Source of the DNA: Streptomyces sp. B1I3
Lineage (GTDB): Bacteria; Actinomycetota; Actinomycetes; Streptomycetales; Streptomycetaceae
Assembly: GCF_030816615.1 (NCBI RefSeq)
Contig: NZ_JAUSYD010000001.1
Location: 1,612,001-1,676,000, forward strand
DNA length: 64,000 nucleotides
Direction of reading: 5' to 3'
Each line of letters opens with the position of its first letter. The first letter of the stretch is position 1. This document shows, one piece after another, positions 52,993 to 61,591 of the stretch. The translations under genes and the position numbers were made by a program. The notes beneath the pieces are model-generated. The model worked only from the letters and a program-made list of their open reading frames with translations. It made no database searches and was not told the origin of the DNA.

Positions 52993-53412
52993 TCAGGTCG
53001 GGCGGGCGGAGAGTACGGTTCCCTGGGCCACCGCGCACAGCGCCTCGGCCCCCTCGTGGCTGACGGTGTACAGGTCGCAGCGCACGACGGCCTGTCTTCG
53101 GCCGGTGTGGACGACGGTGGCGCGGGCGGCGAGGGTACGGCCGGTCGCGGGGCGGACGTACTGGATCGAGAAGCCGCCCGTGAGGACGGCGGAGCCGAGT
53201 GTGGAGCCGGCGGCGAAGGTGATGGAGTTGTCGGCGGCGTAGGACAGCACCCCACCGTGCAAAAAGCCGTTCTGCTGCAGGAGTTCCTCGCGGACGTCGA
53301 CCTCGAGGGTGGCGGCGCCGTTCCCGAACTCCGTGAGGCGTGCCCCGACGAGCCCGCTGAAGGGCTGGCTGTCGAGGACCTTCTGTGCCGACTGCAGGGA
53401 GAGTTCAGTCAT
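52993..53412 (-). CDS. PaaI-family hotdog thioesterase
   Basis: 139 residues: FSGLVGARLTEFGNGAATLE, the catalytic helix region QQNGFLHGGVLSYAADNSIT, then GGFSIQYVRPATGRTLAARA. Such proteins hydrolyse acyl- or aryl-CoA thioesters. It is upstream of the P450 and probably in one transcript with it. Confidence 0.85.
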   Translation of the reverse strand: MTELSLQSAQKVLDSQPFSGLVGARLTEFGNGAATLEVDVREELLQQNGFLHGGVLSYAADNSITFAAGSTLGSAVLTGGFSIQYVRPATGRTLAARATVVHTGRRQAVVRCDLYTVSHEGAEALCAVAQGTVLSARPT

Positions 53413-53610
53413 GGTGGACCTACTGTCTCACCGGCGCACCCGCGAGGTGCCGTAGCTGTCGTCATCACCCGCCAGGGATCACGGGGCAGCCCTTGGGCCG
53501 GATCCCGGCGTCGGGGCGGTGGCGCGGCTCGGCTTCCCGGAGGGCTGCGGGCTCTTCGCCGGCATCGCCGGTCACGGCCGGCGCGGCAGTCGTGATCGCG
53601 GCCGCCTCGA

Positions 53611-54531
53611 TCAGGGCGTGAGGTCCGCGCTGCGGCGCCCCCACGCCGTCCCCGCCAGGACGAGCGCCGCGCCCAGCACCCCGAGGACGCCGAGCCGCTC
53701 ACCCCCGAGCGAGATGCCCACGGCGGCGGCCCAGAGCGGTTCCGTACCGAGGAGCAGGCTGACCCGGGACGGCGAGGTGCGGCGCACCGACCACATCTGC
53801 ACGAAGAACGCGAACAGCGTGCAGAAGACGGAGAGGAAGACCAGCCCGGCCCATTGCGCGGCGTCGAAGTCCGCCGCGGCCGTCCAGGGCGCCTGCCCGG
53901 TCCCGGGCACGGCGGCCAGCACGGCGAAGACGGCGACCGCGCTGCCGAGCTGGACCGTGGTCAGGGACAGCGAGTCGGCGTCGCGCACCGCCTTGATGCG
54001 GGCCATCGCCAGGACGTGGACCGTACGGGCCAGGGCGGCGAGCAACATCAGCAGATCGCCCGCCGAGGGGCTGGTGAAGCCGCCGCCCTGGGTCAGGAGC
54101 ACCACGCCCGCGACCGAGAGTCCGGCAGCGGCGAGGAAGGTCCCGGACGGCCGGACCCGGGTCACCACGGCCTCGGCCAGCGGTGTGAAGATCATCGTGA
54201 GGCTGATGATGAGCCCGGCGTTGGTGGCCGACGTGTGCACGACGCCGTACGTCTCGAGCAGGAAGATGCCGCTGAGTACGAGCCCGAGCAGGGCCGCGCC
54301 CCTCCACTGCGCCGCCTTCAGGGCGCGCAGCCTGCGCCGTCCGGCGACGACCAGCACGGGCAGGACGATCGCGAAGCGGAGCACGAGGACCGCGATCACG
54401 GTGTGCGTGGTGGTGATGCCCTTGGCCGCGAGGTAGCTGGCGCCCCAGACGACGGCGACGAGCAGCACGGGCAGATCGGTGACCCAGGCGCGGCGGGGCG
54501 GGGCGAGCGCGGGCAGAGCGGCAGCGGACAC
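53611..54531 (-). CDS. EamA/DMT-superfamily transporter
   Basis: 306 residues with about ten membrane segments in two EamA repeats: LLVAVVWGASYLAAKGITTT, GLVLSGIFLLETYGVVHTSA, TFLAAAGLSVAGVVLLTQGG and, in the second half, GLVFLSVFCTLFAFFVQMWS and PLWAAAVGISLGGERLGVLG. A drug/metabolite exporter-type permease. GTG 54531 has GGAG six bases upstream; an alternative GTG is at 54552. It is divergent from the TetR gene that may control it. Confidence 0.82.
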   Translation of the reverse strand: MSAAALPALAPPRRAWVTDLPVLLVAVVWGASYLAAKGITTTHTVIAVLVLRFAIVLPVLVVAGRRRLRALKAAQWRGAALLGLVLSGIFLLETYGVVHTSATNAGLIISLTMIFTPLAEAVVTRVRPSGTFLAAAGLSVAGVVLLTQGGGFTSPSAGDLLMLLAALARTVHVLAMARIKAVRDADSLSLTTVQLGSAVAVFAVLAAVPGTGQAPWTAAADFDAAQWAGLVFLSVFCTLFAFFVQMWSVRRTSPSRVSLLLGTEPLWAAAVGISLGGERLGVLGVLGAALVLAGTAWGRRSADLTP

Positions 54532-54754
54532 CTTGGGCTCCTGGTTCTCCACAGCGGAACGATGTGGAGACCTCGCCGGCTCACACGGGGAGCGATCACC
54601 GTACCGAACGGACGGACCCGACGGGAACCCCTGTCCGCGGCCTGACCGGGCCACGCGTTCCCGTGGGGTCGTCCCGGGCCGAAGCGGTCTCCCGGAGGTG
54701 CCGGATCCTCCTAGGATGTCGGTCCTGGGACGCTCGGACACACGGAGTTGGCAC

Positions 54755-55480
54755 ATGGGTGGAGCGCGGCCGGACGGACGGGTCGAGCGGGGGAACCAGA
54801 CCAGGCAGCTGGTGCTGGGGCGCGCGGTCCACGTCGCCTCGACCGAGGGGCTGGAGGGCCTGTCGCTGGGACGGCTGGCCACGGAACTGAAGCTGAGCAA
54901 GAGCGGCGTGTTCGCCCTCTTCGGCTCGAAGGAGGAGCTGCAGCTCGCCACCGTACGCGCCGCCGTGTCCGTCTTCGTCGAACACGTGCTGACACCGACC
55001 AGGGCGGCGGCGCCGGGCCTCGGCCGGGTCTGGCGGATGTGCGAGAGCTGGCTCTCCTACTCGCAGCGGCGGGTGTTCAGCGGCGGCTGCTTCTTCTACG
55101 CGACCATCGCCGAGTTCGACTCCCGCACGGGCAAGGTGCACGACGCGCTGGCGGCCACGCAGACCGGCTGGGTCACCTTCGTGGAGGAGACCATCGAGGA
55201 GGCCAGGGTGCGGGACGAGTTGGCCTGGGACACCGATGTCTCCCAACTCGCCTTCGAACTCATCGCGTTCATGGAGCTGGCCAACGCCGAGTCCGTCCTG
55301 CACAACAACAATCCCGGCTACGTCAAGGCTGCGCGGGCGATCCTCGGACGGCTGCGGAGCGCGGCCACGGACCCGGCCGCGCTGCCGCCCGCTCCCTCGC
55401 TGGACGGCGTCGGCCCCCGGCTTCCCCGCCCGGTGAAGGCGGCGGGCCGGAAGGACCCGGCACGCTCGCCCTCGTCCTGA
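54755..55480 (+). CDS. TetR/AcrR-family regulator
   Basis: 241 residues. N-terminal helix-turn-helix: [54 protein letters not shown]. The ligand domain contains [20 protein letters not shown] and [23 protein letters not shown] 54755 follows GGAG. ATCCT-CCT-AGGAT (54705-54717) in the intergenic region contains a TAGGAT -10-like hexamer and may be its operator. Probable regulator of the divergent DMT transporter. Confidence 0.85.
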   Translation: MGGARPDGRVERGNQTRQLVLGRAVHVASTEGLEGLSLGRLATELKLSKSGVFALFGSKEELQLATVRAAVSVFVEHVLTPTRAAAPGLGRVWRMCESWLSYSQRRVFSGGCFFYATIAEFDSRTGKVHDALAATQTGWVTFVEETIEEARVRDELAWDTDVSQLAFELIAFMELANAESVLHNNNPGYVKAARAILGRLRSAATDPAALPPAPSLDGVGPRLPRPVKAAGRKDPARSPSS

Positions 55481-55487
55481 CGCCCCC

Positions 55488-55661
55488 CGGGACGCCGTCC
55501 CGGCCCGAGATCTCGTCGATGAACGTTCCCATGCCCTCGTCGGCGTACGGCACGAGCCAGCCGCCGTACCCGAAGCCGCCCGAGGTGTCCTGGTCGGGCC
55601 CGCCGGGCGCCTGCATGACACCGTCGAGCGTCACGAACGTCGTGAGAGTCAGCTTCGCCAT
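55488..55661 (-). pseudogene. Truncated dihydrofolate reductase-family (RibD C-terminal) protein
   Basis: Leftward from ATG 55661 the frame encodes [20 protein letters not shown] and then [20 protein letters not shown], the N-terminal quarter of the RibD-C/DHFR-like family (normally about 180-200 residues). The similarity stops near 55490 where the TetR gene ends, and the frame runs on into unrelated sequence. So only a 5' fragment remains. Confidence 0.6.
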
Positions 55662-55888
55662 GGTCCCGCTCCGGTCATTCACGCCGCCGGGGGTCCCGGC
55701 AGTCCCTGTGCTTCCACCTGTTCCGACTGCGCCGCCGGCCGGAATTCATCGGTCCGGTGGGCGCTGCGTTTCCCCGTCAGCTTCTTCTGTTCAGCCCTCG
55801 TGCGCGAGTGGAGCTCGCCTGGAGTCCGGGACCTGGCCGTTCTTGCCAGCCTGTCCCTCATGGACTCCGAAGGCACGCCGGTTTGACG

Positions 55889-56722
55889 TCACCGTGCGCA
55901 CAACCGGTCCAATGCCGACCGGCTCTCATCGTCCGCGGCGCGGCCGATCATCAACCGCTGGTCCGGATCCTGGAGTGGCACGAGCACTTCGAAATGGACG
56001 GCGATCACACCGGCGCCCGGATGCCGCATCACCTTGTGTCCGCGGCCGTTGACCTTCACGTCTCGCTCGGCCCACAAGCGCGCGAATTCCTCGTTGCGGG
56101 TGGTGCATTCGGTGATGAGGTCGATCAACGCCTGGTCCTCCGGGTGCGCGGCCCACGCTGCGCGCAGGTGGGCGATTCCCTCCCGTACGACGCGCTCGCG
56201 GTCGACATAGAACTCGCGCATTTCCGGGTGTACCAGGCACAGCCACATTGCATTGCGTCTCGACGGTGGCAGGGTGTCGAAGTCCAGTAGCAGCCTGGCC
56301 ATTTCGCCGTTCCAGGCCAGGATGTCGTAGCGGTGGTTCATCAGCATGGCCGGCAGCGGCGACAGGTCGGCGACCAGCTGGGCCAGCGGCGGCGCTGCGG
56401 TGGTGGCGGGCTTGTCGGCGTTGCGGGGGCGCTGCTGGGCCAGGTTGAAGAGGTAAGCGCGTTCGTCGGGGGCCAGGCGCAGCGCCCGTGCCAGCGCCTC
56501 CACCACGTTCGCCGAGGGCCGCAGTCCCCGGGCCTGTTCCAGCCGCACGATGTAGTCGATGCTGACGCCCGCCAGTTCGGCGACCTCTTCGCGGCGCAAT
56601 CCCGGGGTCCGCCGGGCCCGCCGGCGCGACGGCAGATCGAAATCGCGCGGGTCCAGGCGTTCGCGCCGGCTCCGCAGGAACGCGGCCAGCTCCTGTGTCG
56701 TGTTCACGGTGCCGGTCATCAT
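55889..56722 (-). CDS. XRE-family regulator with MmyB-like ligand domain
   Basis: 277 residues. The helix-turn-helix region is ELAAFLRSRRERLDPRDFDL, RRTPGLRREEVAELAGVSID, YIVRLEQARGLRPSANVVEA. The MmyB-type C-terminal domain has LVADLSPLPAMLMNHRYDIL, AWNGEMARLLLDFDTLPPSR and a closing DPDQRLMIGRAADDES. Such regulators bind small lipophilic ligands and usually control a divergent oxidoreductase gene, here the aldo/keto reductase at 56840. GTTCC-CA-GGAAC (56753-56764) between them is a possible operator. Confidence 0.87.
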   Translation of the reverse strand: MMTGTVNTTQELAAFLRSRRERLDPRDFDLPSRRRARRTPGLRREEVAELAGVSIDYIVRLEQARGLRPSANVVEALARALRLAPDERAYLFNLAQQRPRNADKPATTAAPPLAQLVADLSPLPAMLMNHRYDILAWNGEMARLLLDFDTLPPSRRNAMWLCLVHPEMREFYVDRERVVREGIAHLRAAWAAHPEDQALIDLITECTTRNEEFARLWAERDVKVNGRGHKVMRHPGAGVIAVHFEVLVPLQDPDQRLMIGRAADDESRSALDRLCAR

Positions 56723-56752
56723 GTTCGATCCAACAGCCAGGGTAGGACCGGT

Positions 56753-56764
56753 GTTCCCAGGAAC
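56753..56764. promoter_or_regulatory. Short palindrome between the XRE regulator and aldo/keto reductase
   Basis: GTTCC-CA-GGAAC is a perfect 12-base interrupted palindrome in the 117-base divergent gap. TTGT-TCTCG-ACAA at 56802-56814 is a second weaker one. Either could be the regulator site. Confidence 0.3.
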
Positions 56765-56839
56765 TTCCTTCCCTTATCCCCGGCTCGCGGCGGTCACAGA
56801 CTTGTTCTCGACAACGGATCACAAGCGCAGGAGGACACC

Positions 56840-57904
56840 ATGTCGCTCACCCTCGACACCTACCGGCTGCTGGGCCGCTCCGGGCTGCGGGTCTCACCGC
56901 TGGCGCTGGGCGCGGCGACCTTCGGCACCGAGTGGGGCTGGGGCGCCGAGCAGGACGAGGCGCGTAAGCTGTTCGACCTCTACGTCGAGCGCGGTGGCAA
57001 CTTCATCGACACCGCCAACACCTACACCAACGGCAGCTCCGAGCGGCTGCTGGGCGAATTCACCCGCGACAACCGCGAAAGCCTGGTGCTGGCAACGAAA
57101 TACACCACGCTGCGTCGGCCCGGCGACCCGAATTCCGGGGGCCCTCACCGCAAGAGCCTTTTCGCGTCGGTGGAAGCCAGTCTGCGACAGCTGAATACGG
57201 ACTACATCGATCTGCTCTACCTGCACGTGTGGGATTTCACGACACCGGTCGAGGAGATCCTGCGCGGCCTGGACGATCTGGTCCGGCAGGGAAAGGTCTT
57301 GTACGTGGCGATCTCCAACGCCCCGGCCTGGCAGGTGTCGCGCATGCAGGCGATCGCCGAGCTGCGCGGCTGGTCGCCGCTGGTCGCCCTGCAGATCGAA
57401 TACAACCTGATCGAGCGTACCGGGGAACGTGACCTGATCCCCATGGCACGCGAGATGGGGTTGAGCGTGGTGCCGTACTCGCCCCTGGCCGGCGGGGTGC
57501 TCACCGGCAAGTACAGCCGCGCCGACCTGACCACGACGAACACCGCCGTCGACGACGGCACCCGTAAGAACTTCAACATCGCCAACGGCGGGCTCACCGA
57601 ACGCAACCTGGACATCGCTGATGTGGTGAAGGAGGTCGCCACGGAGCTGGGCCGCACAACCGCCCAGGTCGGGCTGGCCTGGACCCTGCAGAACCCGGAT
57701 GTGACGGCATCGCTCATCGGCGCCCGCACCCGCGCGCAGCTGGAGGACAATCTGGGCGCCCTGGATGTCGACTTCACGGCCTCCCAACTGGCCCGCCTCG
57801 ACGAGGCCGGCGCGATCGAACTCGGCTTCCCGCATGACATGCTCGCCAGCGACAGGATGCGCGCGGTGACCCACGGCGACCTGAAGATCGAACCCCGCCG
57901 CTGA
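56840..57904 (+). CDS. Aldo/keto reductase, second copy
   Basis: 354 residues, similar in plan to the protein at 29075-30130. Start MSLTLDTYRLLGRSGLRVSP, tetrad Asp/Tyr in FIDTANTYTNGSSERLLGEF, Lys in LATKYTTLRRPG and His in LLYLHVWDF, then LIGARTRAQLEDNLGALDVD. GGAGG precedes the ATG. Divergent from the MmyB-type regulator, which probably controls it. Substrate unknown. Confidence 0.88.
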   Translation: MSLTLDTYRLLGRSGLRVSPLALGAATFGTEWGWGAEQDEARKLFDLYVERGGNFIDTANTYTNGSSERLLGEFTRDNRESLVLATKYTTLRRPGDPNSGGPHRKSLFASVEASLRQLNTDYIDLLYLHVWDFTTPVEEILRGLDDLVRQGKVLYVAISNAPAWQVSRMQAIAELRGWSPLVALQIEYNLIERTGERDLIPMAREMGLSVVPYSPLAGGVLTGKYSRADLTTTNTAVDDGTRKNFNIANGGLTERNLDIADVVKEVATELGRTTAQVGLAWTLQNPDVTASLIGARTRAQLEDNLGALDVDFTASQLARLDEAGAIELGFPHDMLASDRMRAVTHGDLKIEPRR

Positions 57905-58001
57905 TACGCGATGGAGCCCCGGGGCAGCACTGCCGCCGCCCTCGGGGTGCTCATCGGCACACCTCTCCCGTGGTACCTGCTCGGCCACCACGATCCGCAG
58001 T

Positions 58002-58055
58002 CGCCGCGACGAGTGGATCCGACTCGGCGTCTTCGCCCGGCTCAAGCAGATCGCG
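58002..58055 (+). mobile_element. Fragment of an IS5-family transposase
   Basis: Eighteen codons read RRDEWIRLGVFARLKQIA, matching from memory the linker of IS5-type streptomycete transposases (RDEWIxLGVxxxLxxIA). The frame is broken on both sides and no terminal repeats are seen, so this is a scar. It lies in the 280-base gap between an aldo/keto reductase and a short-chain dehydrogenase. Confidence 0.45.
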
Positions 58056-58184
58056 CCGGCGCTGCCGCTCGCGTCCGGGGTTGCCGTCCGTTTCCCGCCG
58101 GTGTCCGGGCCGCCGAGGCACTTCTCTTGTCCTTGTCGCCGCCGCATCGGTGCGGCCGGCTCTCCGACGGACAGGGAACCCGAC

Positions 58185-58922
58185 ATGACCAGCAGCAACA
58201 GGACCGCGCTCGTGACCGGCGGAAGCCGTGGCATCGGTGCGGCGACCGCCCTCCGGCTCGCCCGTGACGGCGCCGACGTGGCTCTGACCTACGTCCAGGA
58301 CAAGGAAGCGGCCGACGCGGTCGTGCGCCGGATCGAAGGGTACGGACGCCGAGCGGTCGCCCTGCGCTCGGACGCGGCCGACGTGGAAGCGGCCGGCGGG
58401 GCGGTGCACGAGGCGGCCGACGCGCTGGGGCGGCTGGACATCCTCGTCAACAACGCGGGGATCGGCCTCATCGGGCCCATCACCGGCTTCACCCCCGCCG
58501 ATGTGGACCGGGTCCTCGCCGTCAACGTGCGCGCGGTGTTCCTCGCCTGCCGGGCCGCAGCCGACAGGCTGGCGGACGGCGGCCGCATCATCTCGCTCGG
58601 AACGGCGCTGAGCAGGTACGCCGGCGGTCCCGGCGGCACGCTGTACGCGCTGAGCAAGTCCGCCCTGGCCGGCCTCACCAAGCCGCTGGCCCGAGAGCTC
58701 GGCCCGCGCGGCATCACGGTGAACCTGGTCCAGCCCGGGCCGGTCGACACCGACATGAATCCGGCCGACGGCCCGTTCGCGGGCGGGCAGCAGGCCGCCA
58801 CCGCTCTGGACAGGTTCGGCACGACGGACGAAGTGGCGTCCCTGGTCGCCTACTTGGCGAGCGCGGAAGCCGCCTACATCACCGGTACGGAGGTGGTGGT
58901 GGACGGCGGCCACGCCGCGTAG
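58185..58922 (+). CDS. Short-chain dehydrogenase/reductase (3-oxoacyl-ACP reductase-like)
   Basis: 245-residue classical SDR: TALVTGGSRGIGAATALRLA, DILVNNAGIGLIGPITGFTP, catalytic Ser in IISLGTALSRYAGG, Tyr/Lys in TLYALSKSALAGL and YITGTEVVVDGGHAA. ATG 58185 has AGGGAAC upstream; the in-frame ATG at 58101 is in sequence without coding character. No operon partner. Confidence 0.86.
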   Translation: MTSSNRTALVTGGSRGIGAATALRLARDGADVALTYVQDKEAADAVVRRIEGYGRRAVALRSDAADVEAAGGAVHEAADALGRLDILVNNAGIGLIGPITGFTPADVDRVLAVNVRAVFLACRAAADRLADGGRIISLGTALSRYAGGPGGTLYALSKSALAGLTKPLARELGPRGITVNLVQPGPVDTDMNPADGPFAGGQQAATALDRFGTTDEVASLVAYLASAEAAYITGTEVVVDGGHAA

Positions 58923-58999
58923 CCCGCGACGCGCCGCCCCGCCCTCCGGCCGTTCTACGCTGGCGGGAACGGGACGGTACGCGAACGAAATGGGAGACC

Positions 59000-59836
59000 A
59001 TGAGCCAGAACCCGACACCGGTGCACACGCTCAACGACGGCCGCACCATCCCGGCGGTGGGTCTGGGCACCTGGCCGCTGGACGACGACGCGGCCGAGAA
59101 GGCGGTGGCCGGGGCGCTGGGCCTCGGTTACCGGCTCGTGGACACCGCGCTGAACTACCGCAACGAGACAGGGACGGGGCGGGGGATCGCGCGGGGCAGG
59201 GTACCGCGTGAGGACGTCTTCGTCACGACCAAGGTGCCGGGCAGGCATCACGGTTACGAGGAGACGCTGGCCTCGTTCGAGGAGTCCCGGAGCAATCTGG
59301 GACTGGAGTACGTCGACCTCTACCTCATCCACTGGCCACTGCCGGGGGTGGGGAAGTACGTGGAGACCTGGAAGGCGATGATCAGGCTCCGCGAGGACGG
59401 TCTCGTACGCTCCATCGGCGTCTCCAACTTCACCGCGGACCAGCTGGACCGGCTGGAGCAGGAGACGGGTGTGGTGCCCGCCGTGAACCAGATCGAGATG
59501 CACCCGCTGCTCCCGCAGGAGGAGTTGCGGGCGGTGCACGCCGCCAAGGGCATCATCACGGAGAGCTGGAGCCCGCTCGCCCGGGGGCGCCAGGTGCTCG
59601 AGGCCCCGGAGGTGGTCGCCGCCGCCGAGGCGCACGGGGTGACGCCCGGTCAGGTGGTGCTGCGGTGGCACACCCAGCTCGGCGCGGTGCCGATCCCGAA
59701 GTCCGCCGACCCCGGGCGGCAGCGGGAGAACCTCGACCTGTTCGGGTTCGAGCTGACCCCGCAGGAGCTGGAGCGGATCGGGTCGCGGCCGCCGCACCGC
59801 TTCGGGGGCGATCCGGAGACACACGAGGAGTTCTGA
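59000..59836 (+). CDS. Aldo/keto reductase, 2,5-diketogluconate reductase-like
   Basis: 278 residues of the shorter AKR5 type: TLNDGRTIPAVGLGTWPLDD, LVDTALNYRNETGTGRGIAR, Lys in VTTKVPGRHH, His in LYLIHWPLPGVG, SIGVSNFTADQLDRL and AVPIPKSADPGRQRENLDLF. A NADPH-dependent carbonyl reductase distinct from the two longer AKRs in the window. GGGAG precedes the ATG. Confidence 0.88.
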   Translation: MSQNPTPVHTLNDGRTIPAVGLGTWPLDDDAAEKAVAGALGLGYRLVDTALNYRNETGTGRGIARGRVPREDVFVTTKVPGRHHGYEETLASFEESRSNLGLEYVDLYLIHWPLPGVGKYVETWKAMIRLREDGLVRSIGVSNFTADQLDRLEQETGVVPAVNQIEMHPLLPQEELRAVHAAKGIITESWSPLARGRQVLEAPEVVAAAEAHGVTPGQVVLRWHTQLGAVPIPKSADPGRQRENLDLFGFELTPQELERIGSRPPHRFGGDPETHEEF

Positions 59837-59894
59837 CGGGGCGCCACGGCCGTCCGCACGGACGGCCGGTAAGCGCGCCGGTGTCCGGGGGGAC

Positions 59895-59999
59895 GGCCGG
59901 CGCCTCGCGCGGGGTCGCCGGTACATGCGCGGGGACGGCCGGCGCCTCGCACGGGGTCGCCGGTACATGCGCGAGGTCGGCCGGCGCCTCGCACGGCGG
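59895..59999. repeat. 42-base tandem repeat, about 2.5 copies
   Basis: Units begin GGCCGGCGCCTCGC at 59895, 59937 and 59979 (partial), each with GGTACATGCGCG inside. They differ at only a few bases. The array lies in the 200-base gap between convergent genes and could also pair with itself. Confidence 0.85.
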
Positions 60000-60038
60000 A
60001 CGGGTGGTACCCGGCGCGGCCGGTACCGGCGTGGCCGG

Positions 60039-60368
60039 TCACCGGTTGCGCGGGGTGACCTCCGCCATCCGCGACCAGTCGTCCCCCGGGACCTCCACGT
60101 TGATGATCTCCGGGACCTCGGCGACCAGCTCCGACATCGTCTCGATCGCCGCCTTGAAGTGCTCCGAGTTCACGTGCGCCACACCCGCCTCCTGCGAGGC
60201 GAAGGCTTCGAGCAGGATGAACTGGTCGGGGTTCTCGACGCTGTACGACCAGTCGAAGAACAGGTTGCCCGGCTCCTCACGGGTGGCGAGGGTGAAGGCG
60301 TCGACGGCCGGGAGCCAGTTGTCGCGCTCGGCGCTGCGGACGGTGAACTTGACGGCGATGAAGATCAT
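60039..60368 (-). CDS. Antibiotic biosynthesis monooxygenase (ABM) domain protein
   Basis: 109 residues of the dimeric ferredoxin-like ABM/YgiN fold: MIFIAVKFTVRSAERDNWLP, REEPGNLFFDWSYSVENPDQ, FILLEAFASQEAGVAHVNSE and HFKAAIETMSELVAEVPEI. Members include quinol monooxygenases and many uncharacterised proteins. GGGAG before the ATG. No pathway partner nearby. Confidence 0.8.
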   Translation of the reverse strand: MIFIAVKFTVRSAERDNWLPAVDAFTLATREEPGNLFFDWSYSVENPDQFILLEAFASQEAGVAHVNSEHFKAAIETMSELVAEVPEIINVEVPGDDWSRMAEVTPRNR

Positions 60369-60473
60369 GGCGACTCCCGGTCGAAGCGGCTCCCCGCACG
60401 GTGCGGGCGTCGACCAGGGTCCCATACGCCCCCGAGGCCGGGTCTGTCCGGCACACCGCGTGCCGGGCGGGCC

Positions 60474-61589
60474 CTACCCGCCGAGCGCCTCGTGCCGGGA
60501 GGCCAGCCTGTCCGCCCCCTCCTCGGTCAGGGAACCGAAGAGCCGCAACCGGGAGATCCCGCCGTCCGGGAAGATGTCGATCCGGACACGGGTACCGCGT
60601 ACCGGCTCCGGCAGGACGAAGCGGTGGTTCGTGTCGGGCTGCAGCCGGGTCCGCGGCAGGAGCTCGGACCAGCCACCGCCCTCTTGGTCGCTCACCGAGA
60701 GCGCCGCCCAGCCCGCTGCGTTGCCCTTGAGGTAGGCGGTGTCGATCTCGACGGCCCGGATCTCCGAACGCTCGGGCAGCCGGTATCGGATCCAGTCGTT
60801 GCCCCGGTCCCGCCTGCGGCGGGTCTCCCAGCCGTCGTCCATCTGGCGGGAGCGGCCCGGCGCGATGGTGTTCGTGGCCGGGGAGTAGAAGCGGTCGGAG
60901 GCGTCCTCGACCTGTCCGCCGTTCTCCAGGGCGACGAGGTCGAACGTACCGAGGGCGGCCAGCCAGGCGGGGTCCGGGGCCACCTCGCCGTGGACCCGCA
61001 GGCGGGCGATGCCACCGTCAGGGTGCTGATTGACCCTCAGGTGGGTGAAGCGCCGGCCGGCGTCGACCGCGAAGGCGTTGGCCGCGTGGCCGCCGACAGC
61101 CGTGCGCGGCACCAGGGTCGTCCACTTCACGCCGGGCGCGAGAAGGTCCTCGGGGGACGGCGTGCCGGGCAGTGAGGTCCCCTCGACGGAGACCGACTGC
61201 GGGTAGTTGCCGCGGAAGTGGGCGGTGTCGACGACCAGGCCGCGTATGACGCCGGGCGCGCCGAGCCGTACGAGGGCCCAGTCGTGGTCCTCGTCGGCGG
61301 GGTGCGGCTCGGCAGCGCCCGTACCGCGCCTGCGGCGGGTCTCCCAACCGTCCATGATCTTGCCCTTGTGGCCGAAGCGCTCCGGGTCGAACGCTGCGGG
61401 CTCCGGCTTCAGCAGGTTCTCGCGCTCGGCGAAGAACTCGTCGTTGGCCGCGATGACGCTGCCGCCGAGACGGCGGTCGGCGAGGTCGACGAGGTGGGTG
61501 AAGGGGAAGTCGGCGGTGCGGTAGTCGGCGTACGGGTCGCCGCCGCCGTACGGGTTCGCGTCACCGGTGAAGTGCGGTGTCTCCGGCAT
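60474..61589 (-). CDS. alc: Allantoicase
   Basis: 371 residues with the two tandem allantoicase repeats: FTHLVDLADRRLGGSVIAAN, GKIMDGWETRRRRG, HDWALVRLGAPGVIRGLVVD in the first, and MDDGWETRRRRDRGNDW, IRAVEIDTAYLKGNAAG, IDIFPDGGISRLRLFGSL in the second. It hydrolyses allantoate to ureidoglycolate and urea. It starts two bases after the allantoinase stop, so the pair forms one operon, repressed presumably by the divergent IclR protein. Confidence 0.92.
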   Translation of the reverse strand: MPETPHFTGDANPYGGGDPYADYRTADFPFTHLVDLADRRLGGSVIAANDEFFAERENLLKPEPAAFDPERFGHKGKIMDGWETRRRRGTGAAEPHPADEDHDWALVRLGAPGVIRGLVVDTAHFRGNYPQSVSVEGTSLPGTPSPEDLLAPGVKWTTLVPRTAVGGHAANAFAVDAGRRFTHLRVNQHPDGGIARLRVHGEVAPDPAWLAALGTFDLVALENGGQVEDASDRFYSPATNTIAPGRSRQMDDGWETRRRRDRGNDWIRYRLPERSEIRAVEIDTAYLKGNAAGWAALSVSDQEGGGWSELLPRTRLQPDTNHRFVLPEPVRGTRVRIDIFPDGGISRLRLFGSLTEEGADRLASRHEALGG

Positions 61590-61591
61590 GG

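Noticed and set aside
53413..53610. Possible small gene between the thioesterase and the DMT transporter
   Set aside because: Short frames on both strands lack ribosome sites and recognisable motifs; treated as intergenic.
59895..59999. Tandem repeat as a CRISPR array
   Set aside because: Units are directly adjacent without unique spacers and no cas genes are present.
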